Position numbers and translations under genes: made by a program
The notes under the pieces: generated by a model
Databases searched by the model: none
Seen by the model: the letters and a program-made list of their open reading frames with translations, nothing else
Told to the model about the DNA's origin: nothing
In this document: piece after piece, positions 11,607 through 23,114 of the stretch
Numbering within the stretch: the stretch's first letter is position 1
Layout of the letters: every line of letters begins with the position of its first letter
Assembly: GCA_964058845.1 (NCBI GenBank)
Contig: CAXKVR010000021.1
Coordinates: 310,001-374,000 of the forward strand
Direction of reading: 5' to 3'
DNA length: 64,000 bases
Origin: Carex sylvatica
Taxonomy: Eukaryota; Streptophyta; Magnoliopsida; Poales; Cyperaceae

Positions 11607-14350
11607 TTATGGATATTGCTGGAGCCATTCTTGAATGGCAGAACGAAGGGCACGATTTGGAGTAAGTTCGAGGTGTTCCAATGGCAAATTTGTCATTGGT
11701 GACGTCTCATGCCCGCCATCGAGCCAGCCATTAATGGCTTCAGCTTCATATGTATAACCATCTGCCGCTAAGTGAGGATCCTTCATTACCTCCTAAAAAG
11801 TATTTTTGTCCCCAAATTCCACCGATAAAATATTAGTGTCAGCGCTAGATCTTTTCCAAAATAAGAATATCTAAAAAATATTTAGATATTTATTGTTATA
11901 ATTAGAAAAAGAAGATAGAAACACCGTCCGAAAAAAATAAAAATTACTCTACAGGCAATTTAATATTTGGCAACTGGATTTATGAGCCAGATTTTTTCTT
12001 CTTACCAACTTCCAAAAAAAAAATAATAATTGACATGATATTTGTGAAAATTCTATTTTTACTAGGGGTGAATATCTTACCTATGCCCCACCCAGGGCAT
12101 GGATGCAGATAAGAGATGCGTTGCCTTTTAAGGAGAAATAGCATTAAAATTACGCAGCCTTTAAGGGAGCATGGATCTTATCTGCGTCCATGCCCTGGGT
12201 GTGGCACATATAAGATTTGTGTCCCTGGTTCAAGTAGAATTTTCACAAAAAACATGTCAACTCTGTTTATTTTCTTCCTCATATTAGAGAATCCTTGAGA
12301 AGTGGTTTTAATTGTCAGGTAGAAGACCTTGTGATTGAATTTTAAAATCCATTTTGATAGAATAATAATGCAAGCGTGATCAGGATTCAGATCCCAAAGA
12401 GGTGGTTCGGATTAAATATTAAGTTATATAATTGCCACTTTATTTGCTTGGTTTATGCTTACTAGTGCATAATTATTACTCAGGCATGCTAAGTGTATGA
12501 CAAAAGTTCCACCTAGAGTGGTTTATCAATTCAAACGAGATCCAACAAAGTCTTACCTGAAAAATAGGACACATGAGGTAGGAAGGTATGCCTTTGTCAT
12601 CAAGTTGAGATTTGAAACTTGGCAACACAAATAAGGAAGCAGCCATCATCAACGACTCAACCAACTTCCACTCACTCTCCAAATTCGGGCGCTCCCTCCT
12701 ACGCATTTGAGTGCATCTCAACCCAAGGTTTGTCAATTGCTGGGCTTGTACGAAAGGCCACTCTCCAGCTGACTTATCCGTAATTGAGTGCAAGGAGTTA
12801 TCATTTATGGCATTCTCCACATCAGCTATTATGTTTATTGGAGGTTTTCCGGTCAATAGTCGAAGGACGATTATACCAAATGAATAAACATCAGATTTTA
12901 CTGTTATCTGTCCACTTCTTTGAAATTTTGGGTCCATGTATGCAAACGTTCCCTTAGGGTTCTCGGTGTGGTGCCCTAACGTGTTTGTGGTGTATTCGAT
13001 TAGGAGGCGAGAAATACCAAAGTCGCTGAGTTTACTAACCAAGTTGGCATCTAGGAGGATATTTGATGGGTTAAGGTCTCCATGGACAATTGGATTGGGC
13101 TTGTTCGAGTGAAGGAACAAGAGAGCACGACATACTTCACCAATGATGCGCGTGCGCATCTGCCACGTCAGAGGTGGGGTGTGACCTTTGCAAGCAAGTC
13201 GATCTTCAAGGCTACCATTAGGTAAATACTCATAGACTAGAGCTGACTGTTTTGAGCATGTTCCTATAAGAGTAACAAGGTTCGGGTGCCTCATTGTGCT
13301 TAGGATAGCAACCTATTAATGCAAAACGAGAAACAAGAGTTAGTCTAGAAAAGCTATTGCATAAATTGATCAGAAAAAAAATTTGGTATCGACTTCCGTA
13401 TATGAGTTGATACTGTCCCATATCATCCAAAATAGGTAAAAACATTGAACAATCTTTTGTTTAAATTTTTTTTTTTTGCAACAATATGCTCCCGTAGATT
13501 CAGTCAAATGACTGGTTGGTTCCAATAAAATGAAGTTACCTCTTGTTCAAATTCTGGCTTGCCTTGTAGGCTTTCAGGATGTAGCATCTTTATAGCAACC
13601 ATGGTGTTGCGCAAAAAGCCTTTGTACACACAACCAAAACCTCCTTCGCCGATCTTATGTGAATTGTTGAAGTTCTCAGTTGCCTGTTGAAGTTCTAACA
13701 TAGAAAACTTAGAGAACGCTTCATAAGATCCAGGACCAGCACCAACACATAATTCTTCGACCTCTTTAACCGCATTATCTCGCTCCTCTTGCAATTTTTT
13801 ATTTTCTTCTTGCAACAAATCTAGTCGGCTTTTGCTCAAGTCCAATTCTTTTAAAAGGACAATTTGTGATTCTTTGACCTCTTCGACCTCTTCAACTGCA
13901 TTATCTCGCTCCTCTTGCAATTTTTTTTTTTCTTCTTGCAGCAAATCTAGTCGGGTTTTGCTCAGGTTCAATTCTTTTAAAAGGGCAATTTGTGATTCTT
14001 CGACTTGTTTAACTGCATTATCCCACTCCTCTTGCAATTTTTTATTTTCATCTTGCAGCCAATCTTGTCGGCTTTCGCTCAAGTCCAATTCTCTTAAAAG
14101 GACATTTTCTGATTCTTCGACCTGAAACGTCCAATTCAATTGGGCCAATAATTAAACTTAATTTTTGTTGTCGTAACTGAAGTTCCAAATAACTTGCTTT
14201 TGTATATCAAATAGATACCTTTTGAATTAAGGAAACCAGTTCCATTTCAGCCTTTTCACGTTTGCAAATCTCCTCATTAAGTTCGAATCTATATTTTGCA
14301 GCATCTGCTAAGGCTACTTGAAGTTTCGCACAAATGTGTTTGATATTTAC
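11607..14350 (-). CDS. U-box domain protein kinase (PUB class), 5'-incomplete
   Basis: Four in-phase exons on the minus strand: 14350-14219, 14121-13540, 13312-12557 and 11792-11607, all with GT-AG borders and all phase 0 (551 residues from the first exon found). Order of parts: a coiled coil (about residues 1-190), a protein kinase (about 195-450), and a C-terminal U-box split by the last intron (MCPIF | EVMKDPHLAADGYTYE). Kinase motifs seen are GEGGFGCVYKG, the VAIK lysine, DFG and YSFGIIVLRLLTGKPP. The catalytic loop is HGDLNPSN, a non-RD form in which the usual Lys after the Asp-Leu is Asn. Plant U-box kinases are E3 ubiquitin ligases that usually begin with a USP-like domain; none is present here and no initiator ATG was found. 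The gene is therefore either truncated or uses the EH exons upstream. Confidence 0.8.
12068..12222. mobile_element. Hairpin MITE in the last intron of the U-box kinase
   Basis: Inverted arms of about 46 bases, each containing cccagggcatgga(t/c)gcagataaga or its complement, surround a loop of about 60 bases. The element sits inside the 763-base intron 11793-12556 of the U-box kinase gene. It has no coding capacity. Confidence 0.6.
13750..14121 (-). repeat. Three tandem coiled-coil repeats inside an exon
   Basis: The coiled-coil exon of the U-box kinase contains three successive units of about 39-42 codons. Each has the pattern ESxxxLL(R/K)EL(D/N)LS followed by LQ(D/E)E(N/K)KKLQEE. The units are also very similar in DNA, so the repeat arose by recent in-frame tandem duplication and lengthens the coiled coil without breaking the frame. 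Confidence 0.85.
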
Positions 14351-14848
14351 CTGAAAGAACTAGGAAATTTTATGTGAAATTAGTGTGATGGGAACAACTA
14401 GCACACTATTTTTTTTTTTGTAGGGTTTGGCAACCATTTCTGGAAAATAGTTGGAATAATAAGCTCCCAGAGCTAAACTAAATATGCTGCTGCTTCTCGA
14501 GAAACAATAACGCATTATTTCAAATTTTATAATGAGATTATCATGCTATTGATTTGATTAGTAATTCAATGACACAAAAATTGTAGTATATTTACTGTGC
14601 AAGCGACTTGCTTGAAAAGTGCTACCCACAACATGGATGCTAGAATTATAGAGACAGTAAAGGATAAAATACAATGGGAAAATATTAGAGGGATATATGG
14701 CTCATATGTTAAATAGGAAAAGTCAAATGGAATTAAGAACCTATGGGTTTCTCTAAAAAAAAAATTGGAATTAAAATTATATGCAATTGGAGGGGGCCGG
14801 AGGAAACAGAAAAAAAATTAATTTATTCTTTATTATATTTTGAAGCAA
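14351..14848. other. Spacer between the EH gene piece and the kinase exons
   Basis: No coding segment is seen. The stretch is AT-rich and non-repetitive, and would be an intron if the EH and kinase exons form one transcript. Confidence 0.4.
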
Positions 14849-15678
14849 TTAAGCAAGCATTAGGCAGCTGACGAGCACCTGCTCACATGCTGACGTGGAA
14901 CCACTGGCACCTTGAGGCATAGCAGTGCTGGGGGTTACTCGTGACGCAGATGTGGACCCTACAGACTTCATCTGTGGAGCAGGAATTTTAGCTGCTGCTG
15001 AGCCATAGAGAGAAGATTTTACAATCTCAGGTGTTAAGATGTGCCCACTTTGTGCCACAGTAACCAGTCTCAGGAAATTGAAGAATTCTAGGCGGCCAAG
15101 AAAGGCCTTTCTGTCAGGATTGGCGTACCTCCAAATCTATATATAACAATGTAATATACCATCAGTTTATGATCCAAGAACTAGTACCTTTGTATTGATT
15201 TTGTGCCACCTCCGTAGTTTACATTTTGTCCTTCACATTATGCTGATTGAACCTAAAGGAAAAACATACAAGCATACATGGTCATTAGCTACAAGCAAAA
15301 AACCACTGTTCCTTTGGTGTGGAGGGAGGGGATCCGGTCCGAGATGAAATGCATGTGGCCTCTTTAATATCTGTGTCAGAGCAGTCTGGATCCAAACTCA
15401 AAATTAATGCCCAAAACAGTTCCGTTTGAAGTCAGAACTAGCACTTGTGCTTTCTAAATCCCCTACCCATTTCTAATTTCAGTTTAGTTTAGCTCCTTAA
15501 AATCACCACAACCCCTAATTAGTATTCCAAGTTCAATTAGATCAATAAACACAAAACTAACCTGCATAATCACTTCAGTGGGCAAACCCAATTTTGTTAT
15601 AAAAGAAACACCCTTCATGCTGATCTTCCCATCCTTATTCAAATCAGCTTCCTTGAAGTAATTCTCGAAGGCTTCCAT
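14849..15678 (-). pseudogene. Truncated EH-domain gene piece (AtEH1/Pan1-like)
   Basis: Two exons, 15678-15562 and 15136-14849, join in phase (VIMQ | IWRYANPDRKAFLG). They encode a single N-terminal EH domain: MEAFENYF, an EF-hand-like loop DLNKDGKISMKG, the FLGRLEFFNFLRLVTVAQ stretch, LTPEIVKSSL, then KIPAPQM. This matches the start of plant EH1/Pan1 proteins, endocytic adaptors of the TPLATE complex. Those are several hundred residues longer and have further EH and coiled-coil domains, all missing here. Loop position 12 is Gly where Glu is usual, which should weaken calcium binding. The second exon can end at TAA (14849) or at a donor CAG|GTGCTC at 14879, which is in phase with the kinase exons downstream. 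Dead fragment or 5' part of a chimera: undecided. Confidence 0.7.
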
Positions 15679-16449
15679 GCATGCTCCAATTATCCAAACT
15701 AGGGTAAAATATCGGATTATTAAAGGTCTCGTGAAATCACGTCAATGAATCGATTCGTCTCTGGATATGAATCTGAAGAGATGGTAGAGAGGAGTTGAGG
15801 TGTATTCATCCCGTTGATGAGACGGGAGGGTATTCGTAGTTTGTACCACTATATCGACGCGAATGGGGCAAAGTCTTGAGAGAGTAAGTTGACTAAACCC
15901 ATCAGTCACGACTGTGGAACAGAAGGAAGGGAATAATTCTATGTATACGCCTGAAACATTTGAAATTGCCTTTCTTTTAAAGCTCATAATATCAAATTTA
16001 CCCTTATAGATTTTAAAAACTCATAAATTTTGTCATTTTATTATCTTTTCTGTTAGAACTTTTTTTTAAAATTTATAAAATACTAATTTTATCATTTATT
16101 ATAAAAATATAATATGTTTAAGAAAAATGTCAATATTCCAAGTATTCAAGGTTAAATGATTCATTTCTCTATTTTTAACGCTTATACAAGCGTATACCTA
16201 AAAGTTTTAGAGGGATATACATGAAATTCCCCTAAGAAGGAAAAGAGCAATGGTTTTACCTAAATTGATTTTGTTTCCTGGGTTGTGCAGTTATTTTCTA
16301 GGAAAATGTTGTTTTGTTGTCCAAAGCTTTCAGAGAGGTAGTTTAATTATTTTAGTTGGGATACTAAAATTATTGTGTGGATTCTGATCAGACGTCCGGA
16401 TCTAAAAGGAAATATTCCGTTAACATAGGGATAGATTTCATGTATTCAG
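15679..16449. other. Upstream region of the EH gene piece
   Basis: No gene is seen. From about 15740 to 15990 the sequence is mixed in composition, and the minus-strand frame there has no recognisable domain. Beyond it the sequence is AT-rich. Confidence 0.35.
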
Positions 16450-16922
16450 AGAGAGAAAAAGAGGGTTAAGATTTTTTACATACGTTGGTCACTCTAGGTG
16501 TATGATCTATGAATTTAAATGTCTTTGAGTCTAATTTCAAATGTTTAAGGTATCAAGTTAGTTGGACTTTCCAATATTTTTTTTTTTTGTCTATTTTAGT
16601 GAAGAGATGTCAAAATTTATTGTTGTTAATAATTCTGTTTTTTTTTTTTTTTTTCTCTTTCAATGTTGTATGAATTTCTAGAGCTTTCTTTTGACTGTAC
16701 TTGTACCCGAATTGGTACTTTGATTGCACATCTTTACCAATATTGGGTAAGAAATTAAAATTCTGGTTTGCACATAATGAATTAATTTAATCATGTTCAT
16801 GTAATACAAATTGTCTCATTCTAGCCCACACTGGTACAAAATTGGTACATCATTACTTTTTCTTTTTGAGAAAATCCTGCTACTTGTTTCATTAAATGAA
16901 ACAGAAGTCTGAAATGACACCT

Positions 16923-16931
16923 AAAATTATA
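16923..16931. repeat. 9-bp target duplication AAAATTATA (outer copy)
   Basis: AAAATTATA directly precedes element copy 1. Its reverse complement, TATAATTTT, directly precedes element copy 2 at 18202-18210. The two halves of one target-site duplication now flank different elements. Confidence 0.75.
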
Positions 16932-18093
16932 GGAAGCGTCTAATTGTCCACAGACATTTGTCTACTATTTGTTTACAGAAAAACTGTCATTTGACCTGTG
17001 CGAATCCTGTAAATTTAATAATTCAATACTGTAACTTATAAAAATAATCTTATAAAAAACGTAATAAAAAATTTCAAACATCCAGAAACTTTTATTAACG
17101 GTTTGCAACTTGGCCAACTTGGCAAACTAACTGTACTTCGTGCGGGACTAGGGGTGTTCAAACAGTTCGGTTTAATCGGTTTTGGACCGAACCGAATTAG
17201 TTCGGTTTAAACGGTTCGGTTATTTTGGTTTATTGGATCAGTTCGGTTGGCTTTTCAAAACCGAATTATAACTTCGGTTTGGTTCGGTTTGAAAATTTTC
17301 AAAACCGAAATAACTGAACCGACCGAACTTTCATATAATATGAATTTGATCCGAACCACCCCGATTTATTTCTTAATCAATTGCTTTAAATACTTGGTTT
17401 ATTTCTAAATATCTTAGTTTATTTTTTAATACTCTGGTTTATTTCTTAATATACTTCGATTTATTATAAAATTAATTGTTTCAAATAAAAAAATTAATAT
17501 ATTTCTGTTTGAACCGAACAAACCGAAATAAAACTTTGGTTTGGTTTGGTTCGGTTGCAATGCTAATTCGGTTCGGTTCTATTTTTAAAATTGAATTATA
17601 ACTTTGGTTTGCCAAGTTCAGCTCGGTTTCAACCGAATCGAACCGATGAACACCCCTATGCGGGACCACTTGGCAAACTAATTATACTTTTCTTACTAAC
17701 AGTTAATATAAGTTATTTGAGGTTAATGCCAGTTATTTGCGGTTAATAATAATTTTACGAAAACTTCTAGAACATTCCACAAAAACTTATATAACATTTC
17801 AAGTCATTAGACTTACGTCAATCATGTAAAATTACTAACTCCATGATGTAACTTATGTAACAAATAATATAAAAACATAATTATCATTTTCAAACATCCA
17901 AGAAAACTTTCATTTGACTTGTGTCAATCCTGTAAATTTACTAACTCAATGCTGTAACTTAATCCTGTAAAATTACTAACTCAATCCTGTAACTCAATCC
18001 TGTAAAATTACTAACTCAATCTGTAAAACTGAGAGTGGATAACGCTGTGGACAGATGATGGATAAAACAGTGTGGATGGAAACCTTTTCTCTG
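16932..18093 (+). mobile_element. MULE-like non-autonomous element, copy 1 (with nested hAT MITE)
   Basis: It starts GGAAGCGTCTAATTGTCCAC and ends near CCTTTTCTC. The two ends align weakly as terminal inverted repeats (tccaca...tttgtc.ac.at.tgt.tacag). Without the nested MITE it is about 650 bases. Its outer 540 bases are an inverted copy of 19240-19780. It carries many short runs of the type ctgtaaa(a/t)tta with ctaactcaat. No transposase is encoded. The 9-bp target duplication is of MULE type. Confidence 0.65.
17149..17658. mobile_element. hAT-type MITE nested in the MULE-like element
   Basis: A 510-base element with perfect 12-base ends TAGGGGTGTTCA / TGAACACCCCTA is flanked by the direct repeat TGCGGGAC (17141-17148 and 17659-17666). 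The 8-bp duplication is the hAT signature. The interior is rich in aaccgaa and ttcggtt words in both orientations. A second copy is at 36269-36765 and a fragment lies near 42100-42225. Confidence 0.85.
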
Positions 18094-18210
18094 TTTTTTT
18101 TTGTTTGAAAAGATTGGAGTTGCACTATTTCATTGTCGAACTTGATTTGGGACTAGGTAATGATGCTGGTTTTAGGCTCAGAGGATTTGCCAGTAATATA
18201 TTATAATTTT

Positions 18211-19780
18211 GAGAAAAGGTTTTCATCCACACTGTTTTGTCCACCATCTGTCTACAGCGTTATCCACTTTCAGTTTCAACTATTTTTAACTGCCTTCAGT
18301 CCGCACCCATACGTCTCCTATTTAAACTTGCCATCGGGCCTTCCTTTTTTTAATTTCATTTACAAAACTTCCCATTTTGATCAAATTTGCTATGTAATTT
18401 TCGCGATTTCCTTTATCTTTCGTCTCGAGGGAACATTCAAGAGTGATGTGAGAGAGGCGAGAACCTTCAGGAGATTTCCTTTCTCTTTCCATGATTTTCT
18501 TCCTCTTTCCGCGATTTCCTTCTTCTTTTCGCGATTTCTTTCCTCTTTCTCGACGGAACCTTCAGGAGTGGATTTCGATCGAATAGAAGTTGTCAGGATT
18601 GAAGAACATGACGAAATTTAAATCTAGTGAGTTATTTTTTTATTTTTATTGAATTTGTTGTTTGATTTGATGCAGTAACAGATTTAGCATTGTTTTGAAC
18701 TTTTATTTGAACTTTTATTTGAATTTGTTATTTGATTTGATACAGTAAGGGATCTCGTAATTATTTTTTTATTTTTGTTGAATTTTGATATGGAGGAGAT
18801 ATGAGGAGATGATATGAGAGATGCGATATGGAGTATTGATCTGTTAATTTTACAGTATTTTCCCGTTAATTTTACATTATTCATCTTGTAATTTTACAGT
18901 ATTCATCTTGTGAAAATCTGGAGGAAATGGATGATAGAGAGGCGATATGGAGTATTGATATGTTAATTTTACAGTATTTATTTTGTCATTTTACAGTATT
19001 CATCTTGTGGAGATCTGAAAAAAAAAAGATGATAAAGAGGCGATATGGAGTATTGATCTATTAATTTTATAGTATTTTTCCTGTTAATTTTACAGTATTC
19101 ATCTTGTGAAAATCTGGAGAAAATAGATGATAGAGAGGTGATATGAATTATTGACCTTGTAAATTTACAGGATATGGAACATTAAATTTGTACTGGTAGT
19201 TTCAACGTTTCTGGATGTTTGAAAATTTTAATTACATTTTTTGTAAGATGTGTTATATAAGTTACAGTATTGAGTTAGTAATTTTACAGAATTAACGTAA
19301 GTCAAATGAAAGTTTTCTTAGATGTTTGAAAATGATAATTGCGTTTTTATATTATTTGTTACATAAGTTACATCATGGAGTTAGTAATTTTACAGGATTG
19401 ATGCAAGTCTAATGACTTGAAATGTTATATAAGTTTTTGTTGAATGTTCTAGAATTTTTTGTTTAATTATCATTAACCACAAATAACTAGCATTAACCGC
19501 AAATAACTTTCATTAACTGTTAGTAAGAAAAGTACAATTAGTTTGCCAAGTGGTCCCGCACGAAGTACAGTTAGTTTATCAAGTTGGCCAAGTTGCAAAC
19601 CATTAATGAAAGTTTCTGAATATTTGAAATTTTTAATTATATTTTTTATAAGATTATTTTTATAAGTTACAGCATTAAATTATTAAATTTACATGATTCA
19701 CACAGATCAAATGACAGTTTTTTTGTGGACAAATAGTGGACAAATGGTGGACAAATATTTGTGGACAATTAGACGCTTCC
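18211..19780 (-). mobile_element. MULE-like non-autonomous element, copy 2 (inverted)
   Basis: It runs from GAGAAAAGG to GACGCTTCC, that is, in reverse orientation to copy 1. It is longer (1570 bases) and has a unique middle with a CT-rich leader-like stretch and the repeated ttaattttacagtatt phrase at 18840-19110. Copy 1 looks like an internal-deletion form of it. A 153-residue plus-strand frame (18160-18621) crosses the element border and is low in complexity, so I do not treat it as a gene. Confidence 0.65.
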
Positions 19781-20261
19781 AAAAAAAATATACAAGACAC
19801 TGGTATGTACGAAAAGCTAACACATAATCACATCAACATAAAAAATAATTACTATAGACAAATTATAGAAGTCCAGTGACATCAACACAAAATAAGTTGC
19901 ATTGCAAAAGCCTCAACAAGTTACATAATAATCTAACAAGAAAAGAAGAAAAAGAAAGAAAAGAAAATAACTTTCCAGGCCATAGTAATTGCCAAGGGAC
20001 TGGTAGCAAACCATCACAAACCTCTACTGGTACTAGTACCACCACATCCCCAAAAGTACAAGTTTCCATAATATACCTTGGAAGCTAAGCCCTAGTACTC
20101 AAATGATTTATTAAAGCCCCTACATCCCCAAATTACATCCACGCCAACAAAATAGTACGAAAATGCAAAATGCACCCACAACATATTACATATTATATGA
20201 GATTAATACAACTGAGTCATTTATGAAAGCTCCTCCAAGTTATCATGGACAAAGGATGTTG

Positions 20262-21927
20262 TCAAACAATATGAATTTCACCAATGATCTTAACATGGAG
20301 AAGCAATTTGTTGATCAGCTGATTAACAAATTCATTATTATTTTTAAATCCTACAATTCTAACGGTCTTAAGGAACTCCCGCTGTAGTAATGCATCTTCC
20401 AGTCCCTCTTGAGTTATCTCCTCATCTACAAATTCTGTGTCCGATTCCGATTCCTTCAATAGTAAAAAAATAAGTTACATATGTTTCATTGATAAATAGA
20501 TCCTTTGATAAGGCCTTAATTAAGGATATGAACAACATCTGGTATTATACAGCCTTGACTATCTTGTTATCTATTGACCATAAATACTTGAAACTTGTCA
20601 TTTTTTATTTGATCAAATTTGGATATATATATCATCTCATTAATTGACTTTGTTTTAGTCTGCCTCTCTTAAATGAGGCATGCAAAAATAATAAGTATTG
20701 GTAGCAGTACGAAGAGAGAGAGAGAGGAGAGAGAGAAATTACATCATCATCATAGTTTTCTAAGGTGACCTCATGTAGTTTAGGGGATTGATGGATGAAA
20801 AATGGTGCAAGATCAAGGACGCAGAAAACACTATCCACCAGAACCAGGCTCTTTAAGTTGTCAAAGACTGGGCAATAAGAAAAATCCATCTTCCATAACT
20901 AGTTTCATCACAAAATAAAATTAAAAACCATGTTCCAGAGAAAAATAAAATTAAAAGGATAATCACATAGCTATTTACAAAATTTTGTTTCAAATATATT
21001 GCAAAAAGAAAGTACCTTTCTCATGGGGTAAAACAGTAAGCTTTCAACATTTGAAAGGCTCTGAATAAGCTTGGGTCCTCTTGGGTCATATTCATCATGA
21101 TCATACCAACCACAAAAAAAGATGGAGGCATGAACTAGCGATGGAAGATTTAGCAACAGAATATCCCACCTATCCACATCAATATCCAAATACAGGAGAT
21201 TAGGTGTGAAAAGCTGAATTCCCATTCCATAACAATGATGAAGAACCAACTTCTTCAAAGTGTTGGAACATATCTCAATGATGTTTAAAACACTAAATTC
21301 TAGCACTAACTCTTCAAGCACAGGACACCCCAACAAAAGCTTCTTCAAATAGTTATCGCTCGTTGCAACGCCATTAAGGTTAAGGGTTTTGAGGCAAGGA
21401 AGGTATACTGAGTTGAGTTCTAGATCAACTTTTGTACAGAAATGCAATTGGAGATGTATTATTGATGCGCAAGTGAAAATGAGATTAGCGTTTAACTTCA
21501 AATTTGTACTTGGACCCACATTGACTAAGCACTCTCGAGGGTTCAACTTCATGACATCACCAATACAATCGGCAAAAGCTTGAGTCAAAGGCAAGCAAAA
21601 ATTCGAATCGAACAAAAGTTGAAATTTGTTAACAAAAGATATCTCTCGTTTCTCCAACACACTTCTCAGAAGTAGTTCGAATTTGGTCACAAATTCTACA
21701 GCTATTTTAGCATCAACAATCTTTGGAAATCCAAACTCTTCAATGTTAAATTTCAGATCCGGTACAGAAGCCCATGTGTTTATCCATCTTTTGGACAAGA
21801 TGCATGTTTGCACAACCTCTTTTGTAGTAAGAAAAGATAGGATATGCGTGCGAACATCATCATGCAAACTACTGATCTTATCAATGCCATAATTCTCCTC
21901 ACTACAACGTGCCTTGATATTCATCAT
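20262..21927 (-). CDS. F-box/FBD/LRR protein
   Basis: Three phase-0 exons on the minus strand: 21927-21016, 20889-20743 and 20453-20262, giving 416 residues. Residues 15-60 are the F-box (ISSLHDDVRTHILSFLTTKEVVQTCILSKRW). It is followed by plant FBL-type leucine-rich repeats (LKTLNLNGV, LEELVLEFSVLNI, LKKLVLHHC). The last two exons form the FBD end: LKSLVLVDSVFCVL, SPKLHEVTLENYDDD, ESESDTEF, FLKTVRIVGFKNN. Such proteins are substrate receptors of SCF (SKP1-cullin-F-box) ubiquitin ligases; the substrate is unknown. The length is normal for the family and no break is seen. The start is the first of two adjacent ATGs. The gene lies between the rearranged duplication and a MULE. Confidence 0.85.
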
Positions 21928-22966
21928 CTTTCACCTTCACAAAAGAATTTATTCAAACAGCTCCTTGCACAACTCTGTTTTACAGTACATAAAACCACAA
22001 ACTTTAATGAGTGACACAAAGTTAATCACTTCACTAATTGCAAGAATTAAGATGAACACATCTTAATTAAACAAAAAAGCTACATATATCCCAAGTGTAA
22101 TCGATTCCCACCTTTCTCAGCCACAATCATAATTACGATTTAAGCAAATATTCCAAATAACAAAAAAAAAAGAGTATGCATGATATAATTTCTCAGCCAC
22201 AATCATAATTTTGTTCTATTAGAGAAGTAACGCACCAATCTATTAGTTAAATATCTTTTCCTAGACCATTCATGTTAAATTAAAGTAAACCAATTCTTGA
22301 TGTCTTTACTCATGAAAAGTTCTCATTCTCTTATATATGAGCAAATAGTAAAATAAGATAACTAGCATTAGTAACTTAAACATGGACAGATTGATCATTC
22401 ATCAATTTAATTAGGAGAAGAAAATACCAGGATGATAATAGTATTTGCCTATTTGGTCATGATTAAATTTACAATCTTAATTGATGAGCAAACAGATAAT
22501 CAAGCTCATATCAACAAATTGCACATAACGTTTGCAGTTATTTGCGAAATGATACAATTATTAATTTTCACTTTCTTAATATAGATTGTAGATTCAAAGC
22601 CACATATAAAATCTGTCTTATAAAGCTACAATAGTACAATAAAGTAAAAATAAAATAAAAATATTTCAGCAAGACCTCATCACAAATTACATCATATTTA
22701 TGACCATTCTGGTGTTCTAAATTGAAAAACTGATACTTCTGTCATGTGATTTGCGAGAATATTTTTCGCTGAGATTCTAAATGTAGGATTGTAATTTCTG
22801 ATTTGCGACAAGGATCTGTTGTGAAATTTGGAAAAAATCAGAGTGAAGCTGGAAAAGTAGGGTTAGGGTTTTCGATCTAAGAGCAAGGATCCGATTAATG
22901 CAGTTCCTTGAGACTTATATGCATAGACGCGCTTCGAAAAAAAAAAGCGCTAAATCAATTGTAAAG

Positions 22967-23010
<44 letters not shown>

Positions 23011-23105
23011 AGATTACCTGGATTTTCAAATCTATCGACAGCAACGCTGATCAAAGAAAAATGAGAGAATTGGGAGTGGAAGCCAAGAACGAGGGTTTTT
23101 GCTTT
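21928..23105 (-). promoter_or_regulatory. Probable 5' leader and leader intron of the F-box gene
   Basis: Read on the minus strand, the stretch 23098-23020 is a mixed-composition, leader-like segment that ends AAAATCCAG|GTAATC, a good donor, followed by a long CT tract. A leader intron reaching towards the F-box start is plausible. No other gene is seen in this region. The MULE target duplication lies only a few bases upstream, so the original promoter may be displaced. Confidence 0.35.
22969..23007. repeat. (GA)n microsatellite
   Basis: About 19 uninterrupted GA units. On the minus strand it is a CT tract just after the putative leader donor of the F-box gene. Confidence 0.9.
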
Positions 23106-23114
23106 TTTTAACAT
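23106..23114. repeat. Target-site duplication TTTTAACAT, left
   Basis: Nine bases repeated exactly at 28364-28372, bracketing the MULE at 23115-28363. Confidence 0.9.

Larger units (their letters stand above)
16450..20200. repeat. Dispersed duplication, copy 2, disrupted by two transposons
   Basis: Bases 16450-16931 and 19781-20200 match 310-910 and 1010-1430 in the same orientation. The roughly 110 bases that should lie between them (copy 1, about 905-1000) are found at 18094-18210 in reverse orientation, between two inverted MULE-like elements. See the separate entries for the elements. Confidence 0.75.

Noticed and set aside
18160..18621. 153-residue plus-strand open frame
   Set aside because: It crosses the border between the flipped host segment and the MULE-like element and is dominated by CT-rich low complexity.
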